Of a DNA stretch of 64,000 bases, positions 25,801 through 36,933 are shown one piece after another. The DNA is from Notospermus geniculatus (taxonomy: Eukaryota; Nemertea; Pilidiophora; Heteronemertea; Lineidae): positions 83,054 through 147,053 of the forward strand of contig NMRB01001272.1 in the NCBI GenBank assembly GCA_002633025.1, in the 5' to 3' direction. Below the pieces are notes generated by a model. The model did not search any database, was not told the origin of the DNA, and saw nothing but the letters and a program-made list of their open reading frames with translations. Position numbers and translations under genes: made by a program. Each line of letters begins with the position of its first letter. Positions within the stretch are counted from its first letter, which is position 1.

Positions 25801-28800
25801 TTTGAAACCAATCTAACGGGCCCCATACATTTCGTGGACCTGCATTAGCATAGGGGTTACGGTTGAGCTGGGTATTATAGTCATCTTCATACACGCAATA
25901 AATGAGAGGGCATCATGGGACTGAAGACTGTATTTTTGCGAGGTCTCCCTATAAAGTCATGTAACTACATGTATGTACATACGAGCCTTTTGTTATTTGG
26001 TTTGCAGCATTGGCTTGGCTGCTGTCTTAATTTGGGCACGTATTGGCGCACAAACACGTTTTCTTAGGATTTTCTTTGTATATGATGCAATCGAATGGCC
26101 TTCGCACATGGACACAACTTACATGACTTAGGGACGATAAAGACTAAGAATTATTCGTAATGTCATTTGTGATCATCACTGAGTACAGTGTACGTGTATG
26201 GTGTTAGAGGAGGGGTCGACAGTTGATACTCACACGACGCCATCTCTTGTGTACGACTCTAACTTGACGTATACGAATATCACAGTGAAAAGGATGACCA
26301 GGAAAGAAACAGCCGAAAACTGAATAAATGATTGTATAATAAGGTTAGATACCGACACAGATTTACTCGAGAGAGTTGGGTAACTTAAAGGGCCACAGTA
26401 TTGTCACACTTCGTCGACAGCCGGCGCCACCGGCGGTGATTGCATCATTTTCAATACCCTAGTTTTGCCTTTCGCCCCAGTGTTGCAGAATGTAGGATTA
26501 CAACACAATCCAACGTGGATATCCTCGGAAAGAGAGTTACTCTACCTGGGGCGGGGTTGATAAGCGTTAGTTGAACAACATTGTCAATGGAGGTCTCCCT
26601 TAACGCGGGTAGTGCAGCATAGGGAAGGTATATTGTGCCCCTTTAATACTTACCTTTGCATACTTGGATATGTTTTTGTACATAGACAGAGGAATAGTGA
26701 TCAGTAATGAAGAAAGAAAAATCACAAACATCCGATTGGTCAGGATTGAACCTGCCAGGGCGTCTGGAATGAAAGAACACAATGGCAGATAGAAGTGAAA
26801 AAGAGTGAGCCAGAATGGCTGGTCTAGTTTCACCATTGTCAAGTGTGTACACATGTAGGCCTACAGCATTATGTATCATACTGTTTTAATTGGCTATCTG
26901 GATGTGATGGCTAACCAGAAATTTGTCTTTTTCCTGAGATGCTTGCTTACTGTTGAATTGACTGTCACCTGTCTCGAACTCTCTCAGAAAACATCAGCAT
27001 TTTTAAAATGAGAACTTAAAGGAGCACGGTATTGGATCTCAAATGCGTTATTTGACTGCCGACGTAGAGGGATCCACCTAGCGGCAGTAAGACGAACTAC
27101 AAAAATGCATTACAAAATGTACGCAGTAAATCGGGTCATTCGCCGAGACGTAGTCAGACTCTTGGGTTGGAGAGTGGCGCGGTGGCGCCGGCTGTCGAGA
27201 AAAAGTGGCAATACCGTGCTCCTTTAAAGATAAATCGTGGACAAGTCTAACTTTATTTACCTCCTCCGAGTCGACCAATCACTTTCGTCACTGTGTCGCC
27301 AATGATTATATTATAACTGATCATTGCTACAAGTAGACAAAATACATACAGAGGCCGATATCTTGGGTGAACATCGGTTTACACTCTCTACGATTTATAT
27401 GAAAAGGTTTCACCATATTCTTTTTTGACTGTGACTTTTACAGCTTCTCTAAATTTGTTATAGTTTGCACATCATAGTTAACTGTAAACTCCCTACGCAG
27501 TTGTGAGTCGCGCCCCTTCGGTTTACTCGCTCTCCACAACTGCTTAACTTGGATATGTTCGCCGCGGTTGGTCAACAGATGGCGCTGAGCGAGTCGACCA
27601 ATGAGAGCACCGGGCAACCCGTAACCAAGCTGGCCTGAGACACTTTTTCATTGGCCGAGCGGTTCGTAGCCATGGTAGCACAAGAACATCCGTTGCCAAC
27701 GGGCCAAAGAGTTCTGAAAGCAGCGTGCTGATAGGCTGTAAAATTCGCGCCATGCCGTGACGCCATCTGTTGACCAACCGCGGCGAACACATCCAAGTTA
27801 AGCAGTTGTGGAGAGCGGTAAACCGAAGGGGGCGCGATACACAACTGCGTAGGGAGTTTAAGTTAACTGGGGCATGTGCTGCAAATTTCAGGTAAGTAGG
27901 CCTACAGTAAATTAACATATGCAAGTAAATGACCATTTCTGAAACGACCGTCAGAAAACAACATCTCAAACTGCACGACAGCCTCATGGTCACGCAGAAA
28001 TGCATTTATATCATAATTCTACCATGGAATTCAAAACAGAAAAAATGCATCCCCAAAAAAACTAAAGCAAAATAACAGAACCGTGATTCTGAAAGGTCCC
28101 ATGCCATGAGCTGCGATCGAAATTATTAACACAAGGCACAAAAACCAAAGGGCCCAAAGCAAGACCCCCCCCCCCCCCCGATAAACTGCCGCCATTCGTT
28201 TGGAAAGAACAAACGTTTGCACGAAACAGATTCTCCTGTTGTATTCGTGAAAGAAACATATCTACTGCCTCTTACCTAAAAATGGGAAAAGGAACTGCAT
28301 AATTATAACGGCCGCGTATCCAATAAACCCAAAACATCGCCTTACAAGAATCTGTGCGTCAACAAAAGAGAAATGAGAAACTCAACTTAAAGTCTGAATG
28401 TGCCGAGTGAAGGGCCCACAACGTTCAAGTTAAAACAGTGGTTTCGTTGCAAACATCACAAAAATCACTTTCCTTACCGATATACGGGTGTAGGATTTGC
28501 ATGTAAGTAACGCAAATATACCCGATCCAACCGAATGATTTGACAGCAACGGCCTAAACGTCAAATATTATGTTAGTTGTACACAAAAATCAATAGGGAA
28601 CACCGATCACGCAGACCACGCGAGAATGTACGCGTGGTTTTGAACTGATAGTACACCAATGCCACCTATTATTCATGACGATTCAAGGTGTGATTGGCCG
28701 TGCTTGGTGAACCGCATCTCTCGAACAATGGGCCTAGGTCAACGCTAGGTGTCTCGTCTGCTCTATCAGTAGTCATCACGTGGCCAATTGGCGCTCCCCA

Positions 28801-30617
28801 TTGGAGAAATTTTCCTGTGAGGTAGAAAGGATGTTAGAGTAGGCCTACACCTGTCCCCAGTGTTCAGTTGGCCATAGGTAAAGACCCACTAAACACTGGC
28901 ATGATTGCCGCCCAAAGTCAAGGATCATCAATAGACGGCGCTGTTTGACGAGGGATCCAATCATAAAGCCATCACAGGTTTAACCAACACCGCTGTAACA
29001 CACTTTCCGATTGGCTGAGATACGTGTACAAAATATAAGCTTATTCGCCGCAGATTCCCAGCACCGGGGATTTCCCGAATCGGACAGCTAACGCCGTCTG
29101 TTAGTGAAACTTTCAGGCTCGCATCAACTGAAGCAGTTTCAGAGCGCGGGTAACTATAGGCCTAGTGGGTAGCAGCTTGAAACTGCGGGAGGAGTTTAAA
29201 GGAGCTGGACGTCCAAGTTGTAAACACGACATTCACTAGTCTCGGTCACCCAGCCGCTCGGTCACCCAGCCGAATCTGAGGATCGAACGTTTGTGTCGCA
29301 GTACCTGCGGAACGAAACGGTTACCACCTTCACGAAGGAATAAAACTAGTTTGCTGGCCAGTGTTTGTAAACAAACCAGTTTGTTTACAACTTGGACGTC
29401 GAGCTCCTTTAAGAAATCAGAGGCAAAAATAATTCCACTCACTGAATCACTCGTCACGCCGTGTTTCTCACCTGATATGTAATAACTTCAGCTGATATCG
29501 CCGCCTTCATTAGAATTAGCAGAGAGTAATCTAAATGAATAAAAAAAACTGTAGTCACAAGACAATTGTATATTGAATTATGTACTGCAGTGATGCAGTG
29601 ACAGTGATACAAGCAAAGAAAGCACAGAGATTCATACAGGTAGGCTTTTAACCCTAAGGCAAGCTGATGGTCATCACAATCGAGACTCCGTCGTTTTGTT
29701 GTTGATGTACGAAGCTGGGGTTTTTGCGTAGAATAGACCTTTCCAACAAAGATGGCAGTCTAACCATATGACATCATTCAATCGCCGCTGCCACGCTAAG
29801 CTGGTCAAGCGGGCCATGACCACAAAAATTTAGGTAAAATAATAGACAGCTTGCGAAATTAGCGGCCGCCATCCTTTTTTACGATTTTGCCGTTGCTTGG
29901 TTTTTTTCAATTTTGCACTGTCAGAGGCGTTCAAAAAAAGAAAGGTCATACAGTAAGCCACTAGAATTGCATAAAGATATTTTAGCAAGTAAGCAGCTAA
30001 TAAAATACTGACTCGAAGTATATTTGAAAAAGTTCGAAAATTCGGCTAAATCGTAAAAAAATGGCGGCCGCTGATTTCGGAAACTGTCTATTGTCTGAGA
30101 CGATCGGTTTGGTAGTATTACAAATGTATATCATACTTGGGCAATGAATGGTCCCGACGCCATGTGGGAGAACTAGCAGGCAACCATCTTATTGGAAAGG
30201 TCTATACGCAGAATGTTGACCAAATCGTCATCTCACCTGTAATAAGGCCGATACCTACGAACATGAGTGAGCCAAGCCCAATGCCGCATTGTAGCATCGC
30301 ATAAGGAGAACCTGGGGAATGGAACAATTAAACAGAAACGAAAAAAACAATTTTTGTTTTTCGATAGGCTGAAAAAGCGGATCATGCATTTTGATTGTGT
30401 CCTTTGATAGAACCAAACATAGATAAGCGAGCGATCTATTTTTGATAGAACTGACTGAACGAAAGCTGCACATGTACCAGCACTGCGAAAGGATTGTTGT
30501 AGCCTACTTTAGGGCCTACTTACCTAGCATACCAGAGCCAACGATTGATTTGACCAGGTTGATGGTGGCGCCCAACAACCCACTTTTTTTAGCAGCTTCA
30601 TCATTCCCATTATAATC
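22827..30617 (-). CDS. SLC38A11: SLC38A11-like sodium-coupled amino acid transporter
   Basis: Twelve constitutive positions join in frame: 30617-30524, 30311-30237, 29530-29472, 28553-28478 (or 28351-28276), 27326-27261, 26763-26654, 26319-26234, 25616-25546, 25330-25169, 24833-24721, 23888-23751 and 23156-22827. They give 459 residues plus a missing start exon. Family marks include INLVKSIVGSGML (TM1), AMISYNIIIGDT, TIPLSMYKNISKYAK, YICHHNSFLVFDSM, GGYATFRGFTEGDVFENYC, LLTYPIQCFVVRK and IPLIFIMPALCYLK. These match human SLC38A11 more closely than other SLC38 members I can recall. The family imports neutral amino acids with sodium across the plasma membrane. The C-terminal tail is serine-rich with several N-glycosylation sequons. 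The initiator exon must lie above 30617 and was not found; it could fall in the N gap. Confidence 0.92.
23259..23378. repeat. Palindromic foldback element in SLC38A11 intron
   Basis: Arms of about 50 bp pair almost perfectly (GCGAGGTTTCGCAAGCGCCC and complement). The short centre is TTTGGGTATACCCACA. It directly abuts a diverged MITE A-related element. Confidence 0.85.
23379..23619. mobile_element. MITE A-related element, truncated copy
   Basis: It shares TCGACAGCCGGCGC, GGTGATTGCGTCATT, GAAAGAGAGTTACTCTAC and the GGCGAGGTTGATAAG block with 26385-26646. The left terminus is replaced by the adjacent hairpin. Confidence 0.7.
24035..24590. mobile_element. Foldback element in SLC38A11 intron
   Basis: The ends are inverted: TACTGTAAAATCGGACTTGT at the left and ACAAGTCCGATTTTACAGTA at the right, flanked inward by GTAGACCAGCCCAC and its diverged counterpart. 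The final base is an N. About 450 bp of non-coding sequence lies between the arms. Confidence 0.8.
25676..25806. repeat. Direct plus inverted repeat cluster in intron
   Basis: TTTCAAAGTTGGTGTTAACA occurs twice in direct orientation, then once inverted (TGTTAACACCAACTTTGAAA). This forms a short foldback with a duplicated arm. Confidence 0.75.
26385..26646. mobile_element. MITE A-related element next to a splice donor
   Basis: Ends are TTAAAGGGCCACAGTATTGT and TATTGTGCCCCTTTAA, each beginning with TTAA. The body shares TCGACAGCCGGCGCCACC with MITE A. Its edge lies two bases beyond the GTAAGT donor of the exon ending at 26654. Confidence 0.75.
27016..27227. mobile_element. MITE A, copy 1
   Basis: Termini are TTAAAGGAGCACGGTATTG and CAATACCGTGCTCCTTTAA, a perfect inverted pair of about 19 bp with TTAA at both edges. 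Copy 2 lies inverted at 58269-58491. It sits in an SLC38A11-like intron. Confidence 0.9.
27475..27869. mobile_element. Foldback element with about 100-bp arms
   Basis: The left arm runs from AGTTAACTG through CTCCCTACGCAGTTGTG to GGTCAACAGATGGCG. The right arm is its complement, ending GTAGGGAGTTTAAGTTAACT. The roughly 170-bp centre includes CCAATGAGAG and CTGATAGGCTG. Open frames across it on the minus strand are by-products. Confidence 0.85.
28276..28351 (-). CDS. SLC38A11: SLC38A11-like exon 4b (TM3 version b, alternative)
   Basis: Also 76 bases, phase 0 to 1, with a pyrimidine-rich acceptor ending GACGCACAG and donor TTAG/GTAAGA. It encodes FGFIGYAAVIIMQFLFPFL, which aligns without gaps to version a. 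The two exons are separated by a 126-base intron. Including both would shift the frame, so only one can be used per transcript. Confidence 0.85.
28478..28553 (-). CDS. SLC38A11: SLC38A11-like exon 4a (TM3 version a, alternative)
   Basis: A 76-base exon, phase 0 to 1, with a donor reading ATCG/GTAAGG. It encodes FGWIGYICVTYMQILHPYI, which joins to AMISYNII in the next exon. It is one of two successive exons that fill the same position. Confidence 0.85.
28868..29197 (+). repeat. Dispersed repeat family G, copy 2
   Basis: This is the second copy of the sequence at 10285-10612. It ends in GCGGGAGGAGTTTAAA exactly where MITE B begins, so MITE B appears to have inserted at the TTAA formed by its 3' edge. 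Confidence 0.7.
29196..29412. mobile_element. MITE B, copy 1
   Basis: The inverted termini are TTAAAGGAGCTGGACGTCCA at the left and GGACGTCGAGCTCCTTTAA at the right, followed inward by AGTTGTAAAC and complement. TTAA lies at both edges. A second copy is at 41204-41434. Confidence 0.9.
29733..30205. mobile_element. MITE D, copy 1, carrying nested MITE E
   Basis: The ends are ATAGACCTTTCCAACAAAGA and TTGGAAAGGTCTAT. Sequence on both sides of the inner element matches the uninterrupted copy at 53122-53345: AGCTGGTCAAGC before it, CGTTTGGTAG-like after it, then ATGAATG and GACGCCATGTGGGAGAAC. Confidence 0.88.
29843..30090. mobile_element. Element E nested inside MITE D
   Basis: Inverted ends are TAGACAGCTTGCGAAATTAG and its diverged complement ending AAACTGTCTA. 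Subterminal GCGGCCGCCAT and ATGGCGGCCGC also pair. It is absent from the other MITE D copy, which marks it as a later insertion, apparently at a TA. Confidence 0.85.
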
Positions 30618-31802
30618 CTTAAAGTAAGAACGGTGTATGTACATGTAGGCTTACCTCATTCAACCACTTATCCCGGGCCACTAAATACTATGTCATGACC
30701 CATGACACAGTCTCTCCAACGCTGGCAGATGGACGTTTCTTCTTACTTCGTCAGACAACAGTTGGGGAGCACACACAGATGGGGAGCATCAAGACATATT
30801 ACAACAGTCCTGTACTTCAACACCATCGACCGCACTACTGTAGGCCTACGAAACCTACCTTTTTCTCAGCGAGCGGTATCTTCTCCATTCAGTTTGCAAG
30901 AATATTTTGGGTGTTTATAAAAAGTATTTTAAATGATTCGGCCAGTGTCGTCACAGTCCAATCCAATTCCACGAGAGCCCCAAACAGGTCTATGCTCGGG
31001 GTTCATGACCATTGACGGCCACTCGTTCAAAATCAGAGTATGTCCACATGATTTTTAATAAAATGGACGGCTGTTTGAATAACTACTGCAGGAGATCTAT
31101 AGGCCTACATTTAAACTTTTGAAGCACATGCAAAATCTCTTGCCATGCAGTGAAGTTGTCCCTGCCTATAATGTAGCCGTGAATACCGTGACATCCAACA
31201 TAGAACACAAAAAAACGACACACAAAATGATAATAAACGTAAAGTCGTCTCCGAATTTCGCAAATTCGCGGGGACTTCCTCAGGCACTTTTTAATAAAGA
31301 TCCCGGTTGCGAATGAGCTTGGATCCCAGAAGTGAATGAGCTGAATACTGTGAAATTCTTAATAAATGTACAAAATGTTTGCAAAACATTAAATTTCGCT
31401 ATCTACGTGTAGTGAGTGAAATCACATCCCACATCACTCGAATCAATCATGGCAATCGAATACAGGTGTTATGAATGGTGGTACACCTTGCAAGAACAGG
31501 TGTTTTTATGTTATTTTGCACTGCACATGACATACAGCTACATGTACATATGAATAACATTGTCCTCTCAACATGAACACATGCAACAGTAGAAGTTCTC
31601 GTCACCCAAGGAGTAGTCAGACTCTGCGCTTATTGCCAAAAGATGGCAGCAAAGTTCTAGCGGACTAATACAAAAGAACATTCTCTTGATTGGTGCTCAT
31701 TCAGCCATGAATGGGTTCGTAGGCATTGAATAGGAGCTGTCAGTCAGTTTTACCAAAAGTTCATGAATTCGTGAATTTTTGGTTTTACCAGTATGAATCA
31801 CT

Positions 31803-32045
31803 AAAGGCCCGTTTACACATGCAACTTTTCATATGCAACTTCATGCAACTTGTTGCATAAACCTGATGAGACCAAAAAGTTTCATCAAAGTTGCATGTGT
31901 AAACGGGCATGCAACTTGTTGCAACTCAATCACGCTGGATGTTGCATCGATTTTTCTATGTGTAAACCGTCCCAGTTCGTTTGCAACAAGTTGCAGGTTG
32001 CTGCAACTTGCAACTTGGTGCAACCTAGTGTAAACCGCCCTTAAG
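31803..32045. mobile_element. Foldback element with iterated GCAACTTGTTGCA
   Basis: The ends are inverted (AAAGGCCCGTTTACACATGC and GTGTAAACCGCCCTTAAG-like). The self-complementary phrase GCAACTTGTTGCA and variants repeat through the element. No coding capacity is visible. Confidence 0.8.
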
Positions 32046-32060
32046 GCCGTGAAGGCTAGG

Positions 32061-32191
32061 AGCACATAACGGCAAATCTCAATGCTGGAGGGGTGTTTTT
32101 AAAGTCGACTGACCATGCTAAATGACGAGCAGCGTTGGGTCAGTCAACTTTAAAAACGCCCCTACCGCATTGAGATTTGCCGTCTATGTGC
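32061..32191. repeat. Palindromic foldback element
   Basis: The arms AGCACATAACGGCAAATCTC and complement continue through AATGC and the AAAGT-GACTGACC stem, with a short loop near 32123. Confidence 0.8.
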
Positions 32192-32329
32192 GCCTACCTT
32201 ATTACATGATATTTGTCCGCTAGGACTTTGTGCCTTCTTTTGGCGATACATAGTGCGGCTGACTGCTTCTATTGGACCGTTGTGGCCCCTATTGGTCAAC
32301 TGATTAACAGCTCTTATTATTTCGAGACA

Positions 32330-32490
32330 AATAGGAGCAGTCAGCCGCGCGTATTGCCAAAAGATGGCAGCAAAGTTCTAGCGGAACAACACACAGGAAA
32401 ATCCACATGATTGGTGCTCGATCAAGAATGAATGGGTCAGCTGTATGCATTGAATTGGGCCGTAGTGACACCTATTGTCGCTAACAGCTC
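32330..32490 (+). repeat. Repeat block next to the assembly gap
   Basis: TATTGCCAAAAGATGGCAGC and AAAGTTCTAGCGGA, followed by TGATTGGTGCTC and ATGAATGGGT, also occur in order at about 31628-31725. The repeat probably contributed to the gap. Confidence 0.7.
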
Positions 32491-33086
32491 NNNNNNNNNN
32501 NNNNNNNNNNNNNNNNNNNNNNNNNNNNNNNNNNNNNNNNNNNNNNNNNNNNNNNNNNNNNNNNNNNNNNNNNNNNNNNNNNNNNNNNNNNNNNNNNNNN
32601 NNNNNNNNNNNNNNNNNNNNNNNNNNNNNNNNNNNNNNNNNNNNNNNNNNNNNNNNNNNNNNNNNNNNNNNNNNNNNNNNNNNNNNNNNNNNNNNNNNNN
32701 NNNNNNNNNNNNNNNNNNNNNNNNNNNNNNNNNNNNNNNNNNNNNNNNNNNNNNNNNNNNNNNNNNNNNNNNNNNNNNNNNNNNNNNNNNNNNNNNNNNN
32801 NNNNNNNNNNNNNNNNNNNNNNNNNNNNNNNNNNNNNNNNNNNNNNNNNNNNNNNNNNNNNNNNNNNNNNNNNNNNNNNNNNNNNNNNNNNNNNNNNNNN
32901 NNNNNNNNNNNNNNNNNNNNNNNNNNNNNNNNNNNNNNNNNNNNNNNNNNNNNNNNNNNNNNNNNNNNNNNNNNNNNNNNNNNNNNNNNNNNNNNNNNNN
33001 NNNNNNNNNNNNNNNNNNNNNNNNNNNNNNNNNNNNNNNNNNNNNNNNNNNNNNNNNNNNNNNNNNNNNNNNNNNNNNNNNNNNNN
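32491..33086. other. Assembly gap (596 N)
   Basis: An unbroken run of N. Open frames drawn across it have no meaning. Confidence 1.
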
Positions 33087-34085
33087 CCCAGCGGCGGGGA
33101 GTCCGAAACAGGTGGTCTGAACACACAGAGGCATGTCGGGAAATGTTTGGATGTTCAGCAGGGGTCTGTGGAAAATCTGGCAGCAATATTTTGAGAAAGA
33201 CATCTGGAACGATTAAAAACTGCAAGACACGAGTTAAGAATCAACACAAAAAAATAGATACCAACACGTGCAAATGAACAACTTGATTACATGTAGAATC
33301 ACAAAAGACAATGGAGGGGAGGCCTATAATACGTTGTTGTCATTCCACATCCAAGCCCTCATTCAGGGTACTCAAATGTTATTTTCAATTTTGACTTTCC
33401 TTAAAACATGTAAAATATTTGACAAACGACTGAACAACTGTTCTGGTCCAGTTTGCGAGTTGAAAGGAAATGGCGGCCATGATTTTACATGGTGTGCGCA
33501 GTTGGGTGACACCACACCTTCAGGGTGAATCTATAAAACAAGCAATAACACAACAAAAGTCATCAAACTAAATTCAATATTTATTCCTATTTACAGTTCA
33601 TTGAATCCTGCTAGACCACTTTAAATTCTTGAATTCAGACTACCCGGAGATTCTTGCAGATGCATGCACCCACCGGCGTCTTGTATTGATAGCTGCGAAT
33701 GCACCCTGAATCTAACTGCTCAAAATGACTCCTTCCCCTAAAAACATGTGCAGCGTCTAAAACAATTCATTTCCCCATGTACCCTTGAATAGTCGATGAT
33801 TCGACCAAATCCACACGGTACTTTGGTGATGGACTCCAAGTTCTCTAAATCATCCTCGATCCATTACAGGTCCCATATCTGTTGATCAAAGTCACGGTGT
33901 AGCCCACCTTGAGTTATCAAACCACAGAGCAACCAGCATTGTTCTCCTTTAAGATAGACTCGGCGGTTGGTTTGGTGTCGAACCATTCAAACAGCTATCG
34001 GTTGGATATTTTCTCCTCAGCCTGCAAAGATATGAAAAATAAAGAAGTTTAAAATCTCTTGACCATGAACGTAGTGTTTTCAGAT

Positions 34086-34384
34086 GGGGTCCTAGCTCGA
34101 TAGAGGGCAGCACACCGAAACCCGGCCCTAATACAATGGACACCTTTTGTGTGGGAAATTGATCAGGACAGGTTACAGGTGTGAAAGGAAAGAATGATGT
34201 CCCCATGCAGGAAAAACTGTCCCAGGAACAAAATATCCTATTGTTACATTCTAATCTCTGGTGATTGGTTTCTATAGCCATGCACCTTAAAATCCGTCAT
34301 TGAACAATAGAAGCGGACACTTTACTGTTACACCGGGATGCCAGTTTCATTTCAATAGCTTTAACCACTAGTGACACCTATTGG
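34086..34384 (-). repeat. Dispersed repeat family F, copy 2, with insertion
   Basis: It is inverted relative to copies at 13728 and 47312. The match breaks after GGGAAATTGATCAGGAC and resumes at CGGGATGCCAGTTTCATTTC, so about 163 bp (34170-34332) is inserted within the repeat. Confidence 0.75.
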
Positions 34385-35183
34385 AAAAGTCGACTAGGGT
34401 CCTCATTGCCGTTTCATTTGACGAGGCTGATTTCAGATCCAACCCAACGATGACTTCAAAAGGACCCCTGTTTATTCTACACTTTTCTAGTCATCATGCA
34501 TCCGATTGGATTGGGATTAACCCCCACTACCCCCGATAATGTTATCAGGTACTCTTGGCAATGAAAACAATGCTCCCACACCTGAAGTGTTATGATATTT
34601 TGAGTGAAAGCCAAGCTTTTTGGATAAGATTATTCGTCAAGTCTTGGTGGAGTCGTTGATGCTTCATTGGCTATCAATGCTAGCCTGTGGGCAATTTTTG
34701 TTTTTCCATGGGATAGATATCGTTGGTACATGTAAGTTGGTGATAGAGCAATCTCTTTGCAAAAACACAGGCTTCACGTAGAACACAGACCTGGCAAAAG
34801 CCACCTTTTTGTCAAAAAACCGCCACATCTAAGGATGTGTGGTCGACAGTCAGAAAAACTGTTCGACATGTTGTTGTAGAAAGGGCGACTCGCTGACAGC
34901 ATGTCAAAGATACCATTTATTCCTCTTCTTCTTTGAACACAACATTAACCTGTACACTTAAAATGTCACCGATATAGAAATACGTTTACGTAATATAATT
35001 TTGTTAGTAATTCTCTGTTTTTCAGTAAAGTCTGCCACATTATATGCATTGGTTTCTTGTGAAATCAAACCTTCCGGTGTAGGCCTACTCCTAGGCGTCG
35101 GAATTCGGACGCTCTGACGTTCCGTATTCGGACTACGTCGGACTGATACAAGGACACCGATGGTCATCATTACATCATTGCTG

Positions 35184-35323
35184 CACACCACTACCCCTAA
35201 CACACTATTGTTCGATAACACACCACTACCCCTAACACATTATTGTTCGATAGCACACCACTACCCCTAACACACTATTGTTCGATAGCACACCACTACC
35301 CCTAACACACTATTGTTCGATAT
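35184..35323 (+). repeat. Minisatellite, four 35-bp units
   Basis: Four near-identical units begin at 35184, 35219, 35254 and 35289. Each contains CACACCACTACCCCTAACAC followed by TATTGTTCGATA. The units differ at only a few bases. Confidence 0.92.
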
Positions 35324-36933
35324 CGACGGGTGAAATCATACATGTCATAATTGCTCAATCCGATCATTGGCGAAGTGGGTTAGCATTGCTTCATTGAAGA
35401 TGATCCTAATCCCTGCTACTCAAGTTAATCCAACCAAGTACGGGATTACATAGGCCAATACTGTACATGTGTGTGATAAAGCTGATTGTGGTTTGTACGC
35501 TCTCCACTGTGCATGAAATACAGTGTGAAGCGTCGGAAAAGAATTTTATTTATTCCCACAGAATTTTAGCTGACAAAGATTCATTTTGATAGGACTTGTG
35601 GATGGCGATGATCTGGGAAATCTTCATCTGCCATTTGACACTTCCAGACCTGATTATTAAAACTCTGATCTGCAGCGGTTAAAAGTTCACTGTCTCATCA
35701 ATGTATTGTGCACTGAAATTCGCACTTGATGACAGGTGAGGTGTCCACTATTACAGAGTACCCAGCAACGTACTGTAAGAACACCAGGACCGGCTTAAAA
35801 ATTTCCCCGCAGCTCATCAACTTGCCACCTGAATTACCTTCCCTAATGTCTTTGCCTATTGTTTCGCGCATTAGTTAAATCTTAAAATTTTTAACACCTG
35901 GAGTGGCATTTCTTTAGGTTGCTTCGACGTTGCCATGCAACTCAGCGATGCGTTTTGGTGACATCCTGAAATTAACGGCACGTCAACCCTATTATGGTTT
36001 CTCAAGTTTGTATGTGGGCCAAGTACAGGGAATGTCATGATGACACGGCAGCAGGGGACATAGAACATCACGATTAGGATGTCCCCCTTTGTCTGCATAT
36101 GTACATTGTACACAATTACATGTAGTATATTATACTTCTGTTCCCCACTCTCGCTCGGCGTCAATCAGTGTTTTTACAGTTGTCGACAGACAGTTGCACT
36201 ATTTTAATGACTTGACGATGGCAATTTGGCCTCACGTCTCTAGCATGGGCCATGTCTGGCCGGCTGTTCAATTCACCTTGCCAGCAGTAATTAACAAGGT
36301 CAGCATTCGTATTTTTTTCCGGCTGTTGAAACAACAGGCGGAAAGACAGTGTGACATTTGTGATGTGAGACAGTCTCACTCAAACCGGCACTTCCATGTA
36401 TTGCATTCGCGCCTGTAAAAGACGCTCCAGTTTCTGTTAGGCCAACATGTATATGAACAAAGCGAGCCTTATAAATTTTTGATATGAGAAAAAGCCAAAT
36501 GAAATTGAAAATGCCTTGAGTTGCCTGTGAACGGCCCCAGCAAGAGCCAAAACACGAATCCAGTCAAGTTTATATTGTTTGGAACATTTTGTGACAGACA
36601 TGCCAGATGCAATAAACCTGTCCATAATTTTATAGCAAAGAGGAAGTTTGTAGTCGAAACACGATACCCCTGAGAGAGCTTTGTGGCAAGATCTCTGTGT
36701 ATAGGCTATTCACAAAAGTCATTGCTCTAGGCCCGATCCCTGGTCCTACTTCAGTAATATTTTGTTGATCAATTTTTCTATACCAATCAGGCCCCAACGA
36801 CGCTCTTAATTGTCCAAGTGGATGCCCAAATTCAGCATATTCTGAACTTTGATCAAATATTACTGTTTATTTTGATGCCAAAGAACGAGAAAGTACAAAA
36901 ATTGACACACAAAATGATAAATATCAATAAGTC

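Noticed and set aside
27544-28005. 153-codon minus-strand frame
   Set aside because: It lies within the foldback element with 100-bp arms and inside an SLC38A11-like intron.
32378-33277. Long open frames of 240-280 codons on both strands
   Set aside because: They consist almost wholly of the N gap, and the flanking residues show no domain.
35184-35323. CRISPR-like array
   Set aside because: Units are contiguous without unique spacers, and the context is eukaryotic; it is a minisatellite.
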